Source: CAYJBH01 sp964370825 (GTDB lineage Bacteria; Bacillota; Clostridia; Oscillospirales; Ruminococcaceae). Taken from it: a DNA stretch of 64,000 nucleotides. The DNA is taken from assembly GCA_964370825.1 (NCBI GenBank), contig CAYJKY010000009.1, positions 21,629 through 85,628 of the forward strand, written 5' to 3'. A program made the position numbers and the translations under genes. Below are positions 26,623-35,979 of the stretch, one piece after another (within the stretch, counting starts at the first letter, position 1; each line of letters begins with the position of its first letter). The notes under the pieces are model-generated. The model did no database searches and was not told the origin of the DNA. It saw only the letters and a list, made by a program, of their open reading frames with translations.

Positions 26623-27837
26623 ATGAAAAATCTAAACACACTAATCGGCTATGAGATAAAAAAGCTGATGTTAACCAAGAAATTTTTGATTGCGTTCGTG
26701 CTACTTGTTATATTCTGTCTGCTCGCCCCGGCAGGAATTTTTTTTGGCGATGTATATGTCGACAACGAGCCGGTACGCAGTAAATACGAGGATTACCTTA
26801 TCTATAAAGAATATAACATGGCACTTTCCGGCAGGGCGATTGACGAGAGCCTACTTACCGAGTTGGTTGATGCCTACTCAAACTACCCAACAGACGGTAG
26901 CATTGAAGAGCAACGTGCCGCCTTTGATGAGCACATTCGTCCCTACTATGAGGTAGGGCGTATGGTGGCATCTGCCTTCGGGAAGTCGGCTTCCGACTAC
27001 GGGTTCATAGCATCGCTCACCGAGGAGCAGATTGCAACCTTTGATGATACGTTATTTCAAAGCCGAATTAAAAATCTCGATGGCTTTACCCTAAATAACA
27101 CCTCGGTGGAAATGCTGACCGAGCTGTATAATGACGTTGAGTCCCCCATGGTGTTTGCACATATTGTCGGATACAGTCAGGCTATGAATATGTACAGCAC
27201 AAACGCAGTAATTGCAGCGCTGTTTGCCGCGGCGTTTCTTTCCGGCCTGTTTTCGGGAGAATATCAGACACGGGCGGTAGCGTTACAGCTTAGTTCAAAA
27301 AACGGCAAGCATCTGCTTTTTTTGGCAAAAATAATAACCGCAACCATCTTCTGTGCGGTTATAGTGTTGTCGTCGGCCCTCGCAACGATGGGAATTATGA
27401 TGGCAACCTATGGCCCCGAAAATCCCGATGCTTCGATACAGAACACAATTAGCTATCTTCCGTATAACTTCAACTTGATACAGGCAGTGTTAATTGATTT
27501 TGTTGTTGTATTTTTTGTTTTCCTGTCCTTTGCTTCATTTGTTATATTAATCTCGGCATGGGTTTCATCGCCGATAATTCCGCTGTCCATAGCCGGAATG
27601 TTTTTGATAGTTCCGTTATTCATTAATATTCCGGTCATAAACACTCCATTATTCAACGCCATCAATCTACTGCCGACCAAGAACTTTGAGATGTTTAATA
27701 TCCTTAGCGAAATACCCTACGAGCTACCGTGGGTATCGATACCCTCCTTTATATTTATGCCGATATTCCACCTTGTTACAGCCGTTTTGCTGACCTTCGT
27801 GGCATACAGGGTATATAGGAAGCATCAGGTCACCTGA
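26623..27837 (+). CDS. ABC-2 type permease subunit B
   Basis: Membrane protein of 404 aa and paralogue of the preceding permease, with the same single N-terminal helix, extracytoplasmic domain (YEDYLIYKEYNMALSGRAID) and C-terminal helix bundle (SGEYQTRAVALQLSSKNGK). The ATG at 26623 has GAGGTG upstream, 1 bp after subunit A ends; the longer frame from 26608 is unlikely. Its end overlaps the end of the convergent threonine deaminase gene by 8 bp, so there is no room for a terminator between them. Confidence 0.85.
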   Translation: MKNLNTLIGYEIKKLMLTKKFLIAFVLLVIFCLLAPAGIFFGDVYVDNEPVRSKYEDYLIYKEYNMALSGRAIDESLLTELVDAYSNYPTDGSIEEQRAAFDEHIRPYYEVGRMVASAFGKSASDYGFIASLTEEQIATFDDTLFQSRIKNLDGFTLNNTSVEMLTELYNDVESPMVFAHIVGYSQAMNMYSTNAVIAALFAAAFLSGLFSGEYQTRAVALQLSSKNGKHLLFLAKIITATIFCAVIVLSSALATMGIMMATYGPENPDASIQNTISYLPYNFNLIQAVLIDFVVVFFVFLSFASFVILISAWVSSPIIPLSIAGMFLIVPLFINIPVINTPLFNAINLLPTKNFEMFNILSEIPYELPWVSIPSFIFMPIFHLVTAVLLTFVAYRVYRKHQVT

Positions 27838-29029
27838 CGATATATCCTACCTCCTTAAATTTTTGATGTATCTGGGCGATGTGTTCGGCATTTCTCGTTT
27901 GTATGGTTATGTGTAGTGTACATCCGTTTATGTCGGTGTTTTCCTCGCCGTAGTTGTGGTTCACCTTAACCACATTTGCACCCAGCTCGGCAAGCATACC
28001 GGACACATCCCTAAGCTGTCCCGGCTTGTCAAGTAGCTCTATTGTCATGTCGCTCAACCTTCCCGAGGTGAGCAGTCCACGGTCGATAACCTTATATAAT
28101 ATGTTTACATCTATATTTCCGCCCGAGAGTACGGCACAAACCTTTTTGCCCTTGATCGGCAGTCGGTCAAACATCACCGCCGCAACCGATGCCGCACCGG
28201 CACCCTCGGTAACAAGCTTTTGTTGCTCCATCAGGGTTAAAATTGCCGCCGCAATCTGGTCGTCGGTCACCGTGACTATATCGTCAAGATATTTTTTGCA
28301 CATGCTGTAGGTTAGCTCGGTGGGAGATTTTACCGCTATTCCGTCCGCAAAGGTTGAAACCTTATCGAGACGTGTTAGCTCGCTGTTCTCGAAGGAGCCG
28401 AACATCCCGGCCGCACCTGCCGCCTGAACGCCGTATACCTTACAGCTCGGTTTTATGGTTTTTATCACAAAACCTATTCCGGAGGCAAGACCTCCGCCAC
28501 CAACCGGAACTACAACAGCGTCAAGGTCGTTTATCTGATCTAATATTTCTAAGGCTATCGTACCCTGTCCGGCGATAACCTCCTCGTCGTCAAACGGATG
28601 GATAAACAACTTGCCGGATTCCTGCATATGTTTTAATGCCGCCTTATAGGCATCGTCATAAACTCCATCCACCAGCACCACCTCGGCACCGTATTTTTTT
28701 GTTGCCTCCACCTTAGAAATAGGGGAAACACTCGGTAAAAATATCGTCGATGGTATCCCGCGCCTTGATGCAGCAAACGCAACTCCCTGTGCGTGATTTC
28801 CGGCACTGCAAGCAACTATACCCTTTTTTGACTGTGCATCATTAAGGGTGGACATCTTATAATAGGCCCCTCTAATCTTAAAGGAGCCTGTGAGCTGGAG
28901 ATTTTCCGTTTTTAAGTATAGGTCGGAGGAGGTTTCTATCCTTGTTGCCGAGATAACATCGGTTTTATTTACTACCTCTTTTAACGCAAGCGATGCTTGA
29001 TATACTTTTGATATGAGCTGTTCTGACAA
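27830..29029 (-). CDS. ilvA: Threonine ammonia-lyase (catabolic type, ACT domain)
   Basis: PLP-dependent enzyme converting threonine (and serine) to 2-oxobutyrate and ammonia, 399 aa. PLP-binding Lys is in LTGSFKIRGAY (about residue 53), the phosphate-cradle glycines in VPVGGGGLASG, and SAGNHAQGVAFAA is the substrate loop. A single C-terminal ACT-like domain (DMTIELLDKPGQLRDVSGML onward, from about 325) matches the shorter biodegradative/TdcB-like or clostridial IlvA form rather than the 500-aa biosynthetic enzyme with two ACT-like domains. It lies 27 bp downstream of a diguanylate cyclase gene on the same strand. Confidence 0.93.
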   Translation of the reverse strand: MSEQLISKVYQASLALKEVVNKTDVISATRIETSSDLYLKTENLQLTGSFKIRGAYYKMSTLNDAQSKKGIVACSAGNHAQGVAFAASRRGIPSTIFLPSVSPISKVEATKKYGAEVVLVDGVYDDAYKAALKHMQESGKLFIHPFDDEEVIAGQGTIALEILDQINDLDAVVVPVGGGGLASGIGFVIKTIKPSCKVYGVQAAGAAGMFGSFENSELTRLDKVSTFADGIAVKSPTELTYSMCKKYLDDIVTVTDDQIAAAILTLMEQQKLVTEGAGAASVAAVMFDRLPIKGKKVCAVLSGGNIDVNILYKVIDRGLLTSGRLSDMTIELLDKPGQLRDVSGMLAELGANVVKVNHNYGEENTDINGCTLHITIQTRNAEHIAQIHQKFKEVGYIVR

Positions 29030-29056
29030 TATATACCTTCCAATTTTTCTATATGT

Positions 29057-30277
29057 TTAGGTTGTTAATAGTTCTTTTCTCTTTTTTTGCTTATTGTGAT
29101 ACATCTTTGAGTCCGCCTGTATCATTATTTCCTTTGATGATAATATACTTTTAGCAGGCACATCAATTGTTCCGTAGCTTATCGACATGGGGTACCCTAC
29201 ATCAAATGCTAAAAGACTTTTATTAATATTTTCTATTTTATCCTCGATAAGTTTTTTTGGGCAATCCGGAAATATAACCGAAAATTCATCGCCGCCTAAC
29301 CTACATATTATGTCAGTTGAGCGTGTAACAGCAGTTATCTCCCTCGCTACGATAGATAGATACTCGTCTCCGGCAGAATGTCCAAAGGTATCGTTAGCAT
29401 ATTTGAGTTTATCCACATCAATCATGCAAAAGATGAACTGCTGGTTTTGACTTAGTAAATATTCTATCTTCTCCGTACAGTATCTACGATTGTACAGGCC
29501 GGTAAGTTCATCTTTATATGCCAGATTCTGAAATTGCACATGCTCCTCCTGCTCACTCGTAACGTCCTCAATGTGGTTAGCGTAGGCAAACATGTCGTTC
29601 CATCTTATCGGGAAGGTTGCAATACGAAAAAATCTTGTGCCATTTAAGCACCGATATCCCTTGGTTATAACATTTTGTTCGGAATGTTGATTGCTTTTAA
29701 TGTCGGACAACAACAAATCCTCACACCCACACAAAGAGTCATCATCATTGTTGGCTAAAAGTCCCAATTTTGCCGACTCGTTTATGTATATAATCTCGCC
29801 GCCCTCCTGCGAAACAACCACCAACCAATCCTTTAGTCCGTCCATTACCAAGTGCATTAAAACATTGGTCTGTGTAAGGATATTCGACTGTTGCAAAAGT
29901 CTTTCTTCCCGCTCATGAAGTTGTACGATCATCCTGTTGAACGCAGTGGAAAACTCACCTAAAAAACTTACATTTTGACTGTAATCGCCATTCGCAACCT
30001 GATTTGCCTGCCAGGTTAAATGTTTTAGTCCGGCATGAAGCTCCTTAAGGTTACCGGAGAGAAAATTTTTCCTGCTCGGCACCGAAACATTTAGGTTGCC
30101 TACACTCAATTCACGCAAAAAACGATTTGCCTCGGAAAGGCATTCGGAAAGATATACAAGTGCTTCTTGAATCTCAACCTCACCTTCCTCTTCCTGCATT
30201 ATTAATTCTGGAAGAGGTTTATTTAAAATTATGCATCTTATTTGTTCTACCAACAAATCGTTTTCTTGTTTATTCAT
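29057..30277 (-). CDS. Cytoplasmic diguanylate cyclase with HAMP-like, PAS and GGDEF domains
   Basis: Signalling enzyme of 406 aa that makes cyclic di-GMP from two GTP. Residues 45-125 resemble a HAMP-like helical region (FLRELSVGNLNVSV ... NGDYSQNVSFLGEFSTAFNRM), about 140-245 are PAS-like, and about 255-400 form the GGDEF domain (KDELTGLYNRRY, then CRLGGDEFSVIFPD). The product-inhibition I site is present: RSTD lies exactly five residues before GGDEF. There is no transmembrane helix, so it is cytosolic. It is encoded 24 bp after a V4R-domain protein, which may be its ligand-sensing partner. Confidence 0.93.
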   Translation of the reverse strand: MNKQENDLLVEQIRCIILNKPLPELIMQEEEGEVEIQEALVYLSECLSEANRFLRELSVGNLNVSVPSRKNFLSGNLKELHAGLKHLTWQANQVANGDYSQNVSFLGEFSTAFNRMIVQLHEREERLLQQSNILTQTNVLMHLVMDGLKDWLVVVSQEGGEIIYINESAKLGLLANNDDDSLCGCEDLLLSDIKSNQHSEQNVITKGYRCLNGTRFFRIATFPIRWNDMFAYANHIEDVTSEQEEHVQFQNLAYKDELTGLYNRRYCTEKIEYLLSQNQQFIFCMIDVDKLKYANDTFGHSAGDEYLSIVAREITAVTRSTDIICRLGGDEFSVIFPDCPKKLIEDKIENINKSLLAFDVGYPMSISYGTIDVPAKSILSSKEIMIQADSKMYHNKQKKRKELLTT

Positions 30278-30301
30278 GCTCAGATTCCGGGTGTTGAATT
30301 A

Positions 30302-30832
30302 CTAATTAACTACCGCTTCAAACCTACACACGCGAGAGCCGGTTGCCCAACAATCGACTTCGGTTACTATGTAGTCACTTTTAGTGTAGGCAATAAGTAT
30401 TCCTGCCAAAAAGCCTTCATCATAGTGACACACCGTTTCACCGGTAACAGGAAGTCCGGAGCAGTCGAGATCCTCGGCAACGGTTAAAACCGCTCTGCCG
30501 GTTTCAACATCAAACTCCTCAATTCTTAAAATGCCTATTTTGCTTTTCTCTAATATCTTTTGAAGTTGTGCGACAAACAGATCAAATTCAAGGGTAAGAT
30601 CGAGCAGGTGGTTTGCAAACTCAAGTCCTGCAAGTTTTCCTGCATCACGAAACACCTCTTTAGTACCTTCGTCGCCTATCTTTTTAGCCAAAACATCCTT
30701 AATTGTGAACTGAAAAAGACGGTATACATATACCGGCATATCTTCACCTAAGTTACTGCGCCCATCAACAATATTTCCTACCGACTCCCAAGTGAACTTG
30801 TTCTCATCCTCGGTATCAAAAAGCTTAAACAT
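30302..30832 (-). CDS. V4R (4-vinyl reductase-like) domain sensor protein
   Basis: Protein of 176 aa. An N-terminal helical part (PVYVYRLFQFTIKDVLAKKI) leads into a domain that ends VDCWATGSRVCRFEAV. This Cys/Gly/Cys-Arg-Phe pattern is typical of the V4R domain, a small-molecule-binding fold also seen in heme/NO-sensor relatives and in regulators of aromatic metabolism. There is no catalytic or DNA-binding part. It is the first gene of the unit with the diguanylate cyclase, so it probably senses a hydrophobic ligand or metal and tunes c-di-GMP output. The RBS is AGGAGG. Confidence 0.82.
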   Translation of the reverse strand: MFKLFDTEDENKFTWESVGNIVDGRSNLGEDMPVYVYRLFQFTIKDVLAKKIGDEGTKEVFRDAGKLAGLEFANHLLDLTLEFDLFVAQLQKILEKSKIGILRIEEFDVETGRAVLTVAEDLDCSGLPVTGETVCHYDEGFLAGILIAYTKSDYIVTEVDCWATGSRVCRFEAVVN

Positions 30833-30950
30833 ATTTTAACCTCCTGTACTACAGAATGACTAAATAGATTCGGTACTATAAATATACACCATAACACCTT
30901 TAAAGTCAATGTTTTATACTAAATATCGAGAATTGCATTTACAATTTTAT

Positions 30951-30980
30951 TTGTTTGTGTTAATATTTTCAATATATAAT
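30951..30980 (+). promoter_or_regulatory. Possible promoter of deoC
   Basis: TTGTTT (30951-30956), an 18-bp spacer and TATAAT (30975-30980), 16 bp upstream of the deoC ATG. The -35 is weak. Confidence 0.4.
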
Positions 30981-30996
30981 AACAAAGAGGTGAAAG

Positions 30997-31731
30997 ATGA
31001 ATTTAACAACAATTCCTTCCATGATAGACATAAGTGCTGTGAGGACTGATGTATGCGATTCTGAGCTGAAAGAGGTTGTTGATGCCGCTAAAAAATACAA
31101 CCTATTGTGTGTGTTTGCCATGCCCTGCTACACAAAACAGTTGGTGGAAATGCTTATGGATGAACCCGAGATACTTGTAGGTGGTGTCGTTGGATTTCCA
31201 TCCGGTGCAGACACAACCTCGGTAAAGGTTGCCGCCGCTAAGGAGCTTGTCTCCTTTGGGGTCGATGAGCTAGACATGGTTATAAATGTCGGTGCCTTGA
31301 AAAGCGGTAGGTACGACGAGGTTATAAATGATATTCATTCCGTAATTGAGGCAGGAAACGGACTGCCGGTAAAATCAATTTTAGAGGTCAGCTATCTCAC
31401 CGACGACGAGATTAAACGGGGTTCACTGCTTGCCGCTGAGGCAGGTGTTACCTTTGTAAAAACCGGAACCGGTTGGGGGCCGAAACCTACAACGGTTGAA
31501 CACATAAAGCTTATCGCCTCGGTGGTTGGAAAGGATGCAAAAATCAAGGCGGCTGGTGGAATAAGAACGCTTGACACAATATTAGAGATGACCGCGGCAG
31601 GTTGTAGCCGTTTTGGTATCGGGCTTTCCTCGGCGGTAAAGATTATGCAGGAGATATGCGAGCGCGAAGGAATCCCTTTCGAAGGGCTCGCTTCTAAAGG
31701 GATAAAAAGCTCGTTAAGTGACAGCTATTAA
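30997..31731 (+). CDS. deoC: Deoxyribose-phosphate aldolase
   Basis: Class I aldolase of 244 aa that splits 2-deoxyribose-5-phosphate into acetaldehyde and glyceraldehyde-3-phosphate. The Schiff-base lysine is in FVKTGTGWGP (about residue 157), the proton-relay lysine in IKAAGGIRTL, and VVGFPSGAD and DELDMVINVGALKSG are family hallmarks. A typical clostridial length. It is followed after 12 bp by an FGGY sugar kinase, so it may serve a sugar-catabolic route rather than nucleoside salvage. Confidence 0.93.
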   Translation: MNLTTIPSMIDISAVRTDVCDSELKEVVDAAKKYNLLCVFAMPCYTKQLVEMLMDEPEILVGGVVGFPSGADTTSVKVAAAKELVSFGVDELDMVINVGALKSGRYDEVINDIHSVIEAGNGLPVKSILEVSYLTDDEIKRGSLLAAEAGVTFVKTGTGWGPKPTTVEHIKLIASVVGKDAKIKAAGGIRTLDTILEMTAAGCSRFGIGLSSAVKIMQEICEREGIPFEGLASKGIKSSLSDSY

Positions 31732-31743
31732 GAGGAACATACA

Positions 31744-33282
31744 ATGAAAAACATTATAGCATACGACCTTGGAACAGGTGGCGTCAAATCAAGTCTATAT
31801 AGTGAAACCGGCGAGCTCTTGTGCTCTACCTTTATCTCTTATGACACCTACTATCCTGGAAGCGGTTTGCATGAACAGCGCCCGAATGATTGGTGGAACA
31901 GTATCGTATCCTCTACCAAGGAACTTGTTGATAAGGCGAATATAGACGTTGAAAATGTAGTTTCGCTTGCAATATCCGGACACAGCCTCGGCGTCGTTCC
32001 GATAGGAAAAGATGGTAAGCTTTTAGACGAGTTTGTGCCAATTTGGAGCGATGCAAGGGCAGAAAACCAAGCCATCGAGTTTTTTAAAACCATACCGGAG
32101 GCGGACTGGTACAATGAAACGGGAAACGGCTTTCCCGCTCCGCTATATAGTATATTTAAGATAATGTGGTATAGGGATGAAAAACCCGATATTTACAATA
32201 ACACCGCAAAATTTATAGGAACAAAGGATTATATAAACTATCTTCTCACCAATGTTCTGTGCACCGACCGCTCCTACGCCTCGGGCAGTGGGGTCTATTC
32301 TCTCAGCAAGGAATGCTATGTTGACAGCTTTATTAATGCATCCGGTATTGATGCAGATAAGTTGCCGAGGATTTTGCAGTCTGTCGATGTTGTCGGAACA
32401 ATTTTACCGGAGGTTGCTAAAAAAATAGGGCTAAGCCCAAAAACCTTGGTGTGTGCGGGCGGTGTTGATAATGCCTGTATGGCTCTGGGTGCGGCATGCA
32501 TAGAGGACGGTGATGCATACACCAGCCTTGGAAGTTCTTCTTGGATTGCTGTATGTGATTCAAAGCCGGTGCTGAATGAGAAAAGTCGTCCCTATGTTTT
32601 TGCACACTGCCTGCCCGGAAAGTATGTTTCGGCAACCTGTATTTTTTCCGCAGGTAACAGCCTGAGATGGGTTAGGGATACCATCTGTGCAGAGCTGAAG
32701 GACAGGGAAAAACAAACGGGTGTAGATGCATATATCGCAATGACAGACGAGGCGGTAAAAAGTCCTGTCGGTGCTAACGGGCTAATTTTCAATCCGAGTC
32801 TTGCAGGTGGAACCGCCCTTGATGACTCGGTAAATATCAGGGGATGCTTTGCCGGACTTGACCTTATGCACTGCCGAGGCGACATAATCCGAAGTACTCT
32901 AGAGGGAATAGCATTAAACCTTGGTTTGGCGCTAGAGGTTTTGGAGGAGCAAGTGAAGATTTCAAGCGACATGCTAATCGTAGGTGGGGGTGGCAAAAGC
33001 TCTTTCTGGCGTCAAATCTTTGCTGATGTATACCAAAAAAATATTATAGAAACCAATGTGGGACAGGAAGCAGGCAGTCTTGGTGCTGCAGTTGTTGCGG
33101 CGATAGGTGCCGGTATTTTCGAGGATTTTTCGTCAATTAAAGCACTGCATACATTGCAGGGCACACACTCTCCAAACAAGTGTGATTGCAATAAATACAA
33201 CAAAATAAAGCCGATATTCAAAGAGGTGGCAAAACATCAGGCTATAATAGGCAACATGATAAGGAATGTCGAAAAGGGGTAA
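31744..33282 (+). CDS. FGGY-family carbohydrate kinase (xylulokinase-like)
   Basis: ATP-dependent sugar kinase of 512 aa. The N-terminal ATPase motif AYDLGTGGVKSSLYS lies at residues 5-19. LHEQRPNDWW (about 41-50) is the usual xylulokinase/FGGY substrate-side motif, LAISGHSLGVVPIG follows, and the second ATPase half has CAGGVDNACMALGAA and LIVGGGGKSSFWRQIFADV. Substrate cannot be fixed from sequence; xylulose, ribulose, fuculose and AI-2 kinases all share this layout. Pairing with deoC suggests phosphorylation of a (deoxy)pentose before aldol cleavage. Confidence 0.88.
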   Translation: MKNIIAYDLGTGGVKSSLYSETGELLCSTFISYDTYYPGSGLHEQRPNDWWNSIVSSTKELVDKANIDVENVVSLAISGHSLGVVPIGKDGKLLDEFVPIWSDARAENQAIEFFKTIPEADWYNETGNGFPAPLYSIFKIMWYRDEKPDIYNNTAKFIGTKDYINYLLTNVLCTDRSYASGSGVYSLSKECYVDSFINASGIDADKLPRILQSVDVVGTILPEVAKKIGLSPKTLVCAGGVDNACMALGAACIEDGDAYTSLGSSSWIAVCDSKPVLNEKSRPYVFAHCLPGKYVSATCIFSAGNSLRWVRDTICAELKDREKQTGVDAYIAMTDEAVKSPVGANGLIFNPSLAGGTALDDSVNIRGCFAGLDLMHCRGDIIRSTLEGIALNLGLALEVLEEQVKISSDMLIVGGGGKSSFWRQIFADVYQKNIIETNVGQEAGSLGAAVVAAIGAGIFEDFSSIKALHTLQGTHSPNKCDCNKYNKIKPIFKEVAKHQAIIGNMIRNVEKG

Positions 33283-33341
33283 TTATTGTACCTTTTCGAA
33301 CGTATATAAATATATAGGTTATATTAAAACAGGAGAGAATT

Positions 33342-35213
33342 GTGGGCGGAAATATACGGGTTGATGATAATCTGTTACAACAGATAAAAAATTATGAATA
33401 TAGCGGTGCGGTCTCTGATGGACGGCTTGTAAGTATTGTAATACTTACCTACAACCAACTCAACTACACTAAGCTTTGCATTGAGAGCATAAGAAAATTC
33501 ACAAAGAGCGGAAGCTATGAGCTTATTATCGTGGACAACTACTCCACCGACGACACAAGACAATGGTTAAGCGAGCAGGAAGATTTAACCGTAATATACA
33601 ACGATGAAAACAAAGGTTTCCCTGCAGGTTGTAATCAGGGCATAGCGATAGCAAAGGGGGATAGCGTGCTACTGTTGAACAACGATGTCATTGTCACTCC
33701 CAACTGGTTAAGCGATATGTGTAACGCACTGTGGAGTGACGATAATATAGCCGGAGTGGGCTGTGTAACAAATTACATCTCATATTATCAAAAGGTGGAG
33801 TCGGAATACAATTCATTTGAAGAAATGTTGGCATTCAGCAATAACTACAGGCAAGCACATAGTAGTGAGCTGCCATACAGAATTAAATTAGTTGGCTTTT
33901 GTCTTTTGCTAAAGAAGAAAATTTTAGACAAGGTTGGTGTTTTGGATGAAATTTTCACGCCCGGTAACTATGAGGATGATGATCTCAGCTTTAGACTTAT
34001 ATGTGCAGGATACGATCTGGTGTTGTGCAAAGGCGTATTTATACATCATTTCGGCAGTGTGTCCTTCAATACCGATATAGAAAAGTACATAACTTTAGGA
34101 AGGAAAATGGGTGAACTTTTTTATAAAAAATGGAAGTTTGATCCGGGATATAGTACCGGAATAAGGTTTGAGCTTGTCGATATTATGCAGGAGGCAGACT
34201 GTAGTAAACCCATAAAAATTCTTGAGATCGGTTGTGGTGCAGGCGCTACCCTTGCCGAAATTAAGTCGAGATATAAAAATGCCGAGCTTTACGGAATTGA
34301 AATCGACAAACACGCCGCCGTTGTTGCCCAAGGTGTAGGCAATGTATTGATCAACAACGTGGAGACAATGGTTCTGCCATATGAGGATAATTTTTTCGAT
34401 TATATTATATTAGGTGATGTCATCGAGCACCTAATAGATCCTTGGTCAACATTAAACAAGTTGCATCCCTTTTTGGCATGCAACGGAAGGCTGATTGCAA
34501 GTATTCCGAATGTTATGCATATCAGTGTTATAAAAAATCTTTTATCCGGCAGTTTCAGTTATGTCTCTGCCGGAATATTAGACAAAACACATCTCAGATT
34601 TTTTACATTACATGAGATAGCAAAACTTTTTATGGGTAGCAATTTTGAAATTCTTTCGGCAGTTCCGACTGTTATCGAGACTTCAGAAGAAGAAAAAGCA
34701 CTTGTAAACACACTCTCTGCCATCGAAAATGGAGGCGAGAGTCTAAAAACACAGTACTATGCTTATCAATATCGCATATTATCAAGAAAACAACTCGCAG
34801 AAAACAGTGAGCAATACATCGAGTTACGCTCTCTAATACTGCGCATAGATAGTAATCTTGATGTCGACAGCAATGCACGGGATGTCCTTGCATTACATTC
34901 TATCTATGGCGATTTCCTGATTAATGAGGTTATTCGCATAAATATTATCGAAGCCGTAAACTCTAACAAGGTGTTTAATACCTTAGGCGCGGTTGCCTTT
35001 GAAATAGGAAAGGTGGATCTTTCATTAAAATTGTTAATGTACGCTTATTCGTCAGATACCTTAGACGAGGATACCGTGTTTAATCTTTGTTTTGTACTGC
35101 ACGAGACAGCATCCAAGGAAAAATCTTTAGAGATATTAACCGCTTATGAAAAAACAAACTCGCTTTCGGAGGAGTTACATCAGCTTAAAGCAATGCTTTA
35201 CAACAATCTTTGA
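33342..35213 (+). CDS. Glycosyltransferase family 2 fused to a class I methyltransferase
   Basis: Two-domain protein of 623 aa. Residues 28-290 form a GT2 (rhamnosyltransferase/WbbL-like) domain: VSIVILTYNQLNYTKLCIES, IIVDNYSTDDT with the nucleotide-binding Asp, LLLNNDV as the DxD-like metal site, and a PGNYEDDDLSFRL acceptor-side block. Residues 300-460 form a SAM methyltransferase (ILEIGCGAGATLAEI motif I, DYIILGDVIEHL motif IV). The last 150 residues are helical, perhaps TPR-like. It starts with GTG at 33342 behind AGGAGAG. It would glycosylate, and possibly methylate, a surface or secreted glycan. No other polysaccharide genes are nearby, so it looks like an orphan. Confidence 0.87.
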   Translation: MGGNIRVDDNLLQQIKNYEYSGAVSDGRLVSIVILTYNQLNYTKLCIESIRKFTKSGSYELIIVDNYSTDDTRQWLSEQEDLTVIYNDENKGFPAGCNQGIAIAKGDSVLLLNNDVIVTPNWLSDMCNALWSDDNIAGVGCVTNYISYYQKVESEYNSFEEMLAFSNNYRQAHSSELPYRIKLVGFCLLLKKKILDKVGVLDEIFTPGNYEDDDLSFRLICAGYDLVLCKGVFIHHFGSVSFNTDIEKYITLGRKMGELFYKKWKFDPGYSTGIRFELVDIMQEADCSKPIKILEIGCGAGATLAEIKSRYKNAELYGIEIDKHAAVVAQGVGNVLINNVETMVLPYEDNFFDYIILGDVIEHLIDPWSTLNKLHPFLACNGRLIASIPNVMHISVIKNLLSGSFSYVSAGILDKTHLRFFTLHEIAKLFMGSNFEILSAVPTVIETSEEEKALVNTLSAIENGGESLKTQYYAYQYRILSRKQLAENSEQYIELRSLILRIDSNLDVDSNARDVLALHSIYGDFLINEVIRINIIEAVNSNKVFNTLGAVAFEIGKVDLSLKLLMYAYSSDTLDEDTVFNLCFVLHETASKEKSLEILTAYEKTNSLSEELHQLKAMLYNNL

Positions 35214-35281
35214 GATCGTAATTTACGACTGCAAGCGACAAAATAAAAAATGTTGTATTGATAGGTTCGTAGAATACACCG

Positions 35282-35836
35282 TTAGTCGTTCTCGGTTTCC
35301 TTCATTGCTGTCAATGTTTTGTCCAACAACTCCTCAACGGTAAATCCTAACATGTCGGCACCCTTCTGAATGATACCGCGGTCGCAACCTGCCGCAAAAG
35401 ATTTATCCTTGAATTTCTTTTTTAGCGATTTAAGCTCCATATCGCTAACGCTTTTTGAAGGCCTCATCCTTGCTGCTGCACCGATCAGACCGGTAAGCTC
35501 ATCGATGGCAAACAATATTTTTTCCATCTGCTTTACAGGCTCTATGTCGGAACATATCCCATACCCGTGGCTTGCCACCGAGCGGATAATTTCCTCATCA
35601 ACATCTTCTTTGTGCAGTATTTCAAAACATTTCTTGCAATGCTCCTCCGGGTACATTCCGTAATCAACGTCATGCAATATTCCGACGCATGTCCAGTACT
35701 CTACGTCTTCATTATATTCAGCCGCAAAATATCCCATAACCTTTCCAACCGTTTCACTGTGTATATGGTGAAACGGTTCAGTGTTATACCGTGAAAAAAT
35801 ATCTCTTGCATTCTCTTTTGTAATTAACTTACTCAT
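35282..35836 (-). CDS. HD-domain hydrolase
   Basis: Predicted metal-dependent phosphohydrolase of 184 aa. HD-superfamily metal ligands appear as His in PFHHIHSETVGK, the HD pair in GILHDVDYG, and Asp in AIDELTGLIGA. Such proteins act on nucleotides or related phosphates; the partner substrate is unknown. The ATG at 35836 has GGAGGTTATT upstream; an upstream in-frame extension has no RBS and overlaps the promoter. Transcribed from a good promoter at 35871-35899 and convergent to the glycosyltransferase fusion. Confidence 0.87.
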   Translation of the reverse strand: MSKLITKENARDIFSRYNTEPFHHIHSETVGKVMGYFAAEYNEDVEYWTCVGILHDVDYGMYPEEHCKKCFEILHKEDVDEEIIRSVASHGYGICSDIEPVKQMEKILFAIDELTGLIGAAARMRPSKSVSDMELKSLKKKFKDKSFAAGCDRGIIQKGADMLGFTVEELLDKTLTAMKETEND

Positions 35837-35870
35837 CGAATAACCTCCATTATTTTTAATGTTCCGGTTA

Positions 35871-35899
35871 ATTATAGCACCATACGCATTATAAGACAA
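35871..35899 (-). promoter_or_regulatory. Predicted promoter of HD hydrolase gene
   Basis: On the minus strand TTGTCT (35899-35894), a 17-bp spacer and a perfect TATAAT (35876-35871). Confidence 0.7.
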
Positions 35900-35979
35900 T
35901 ATGAAATATTAGCCTACTGTTTATTCGTTGGAATTATCCAAAAAAACACAAACTTGCAGAGATTAGCATGTTGATTTGC

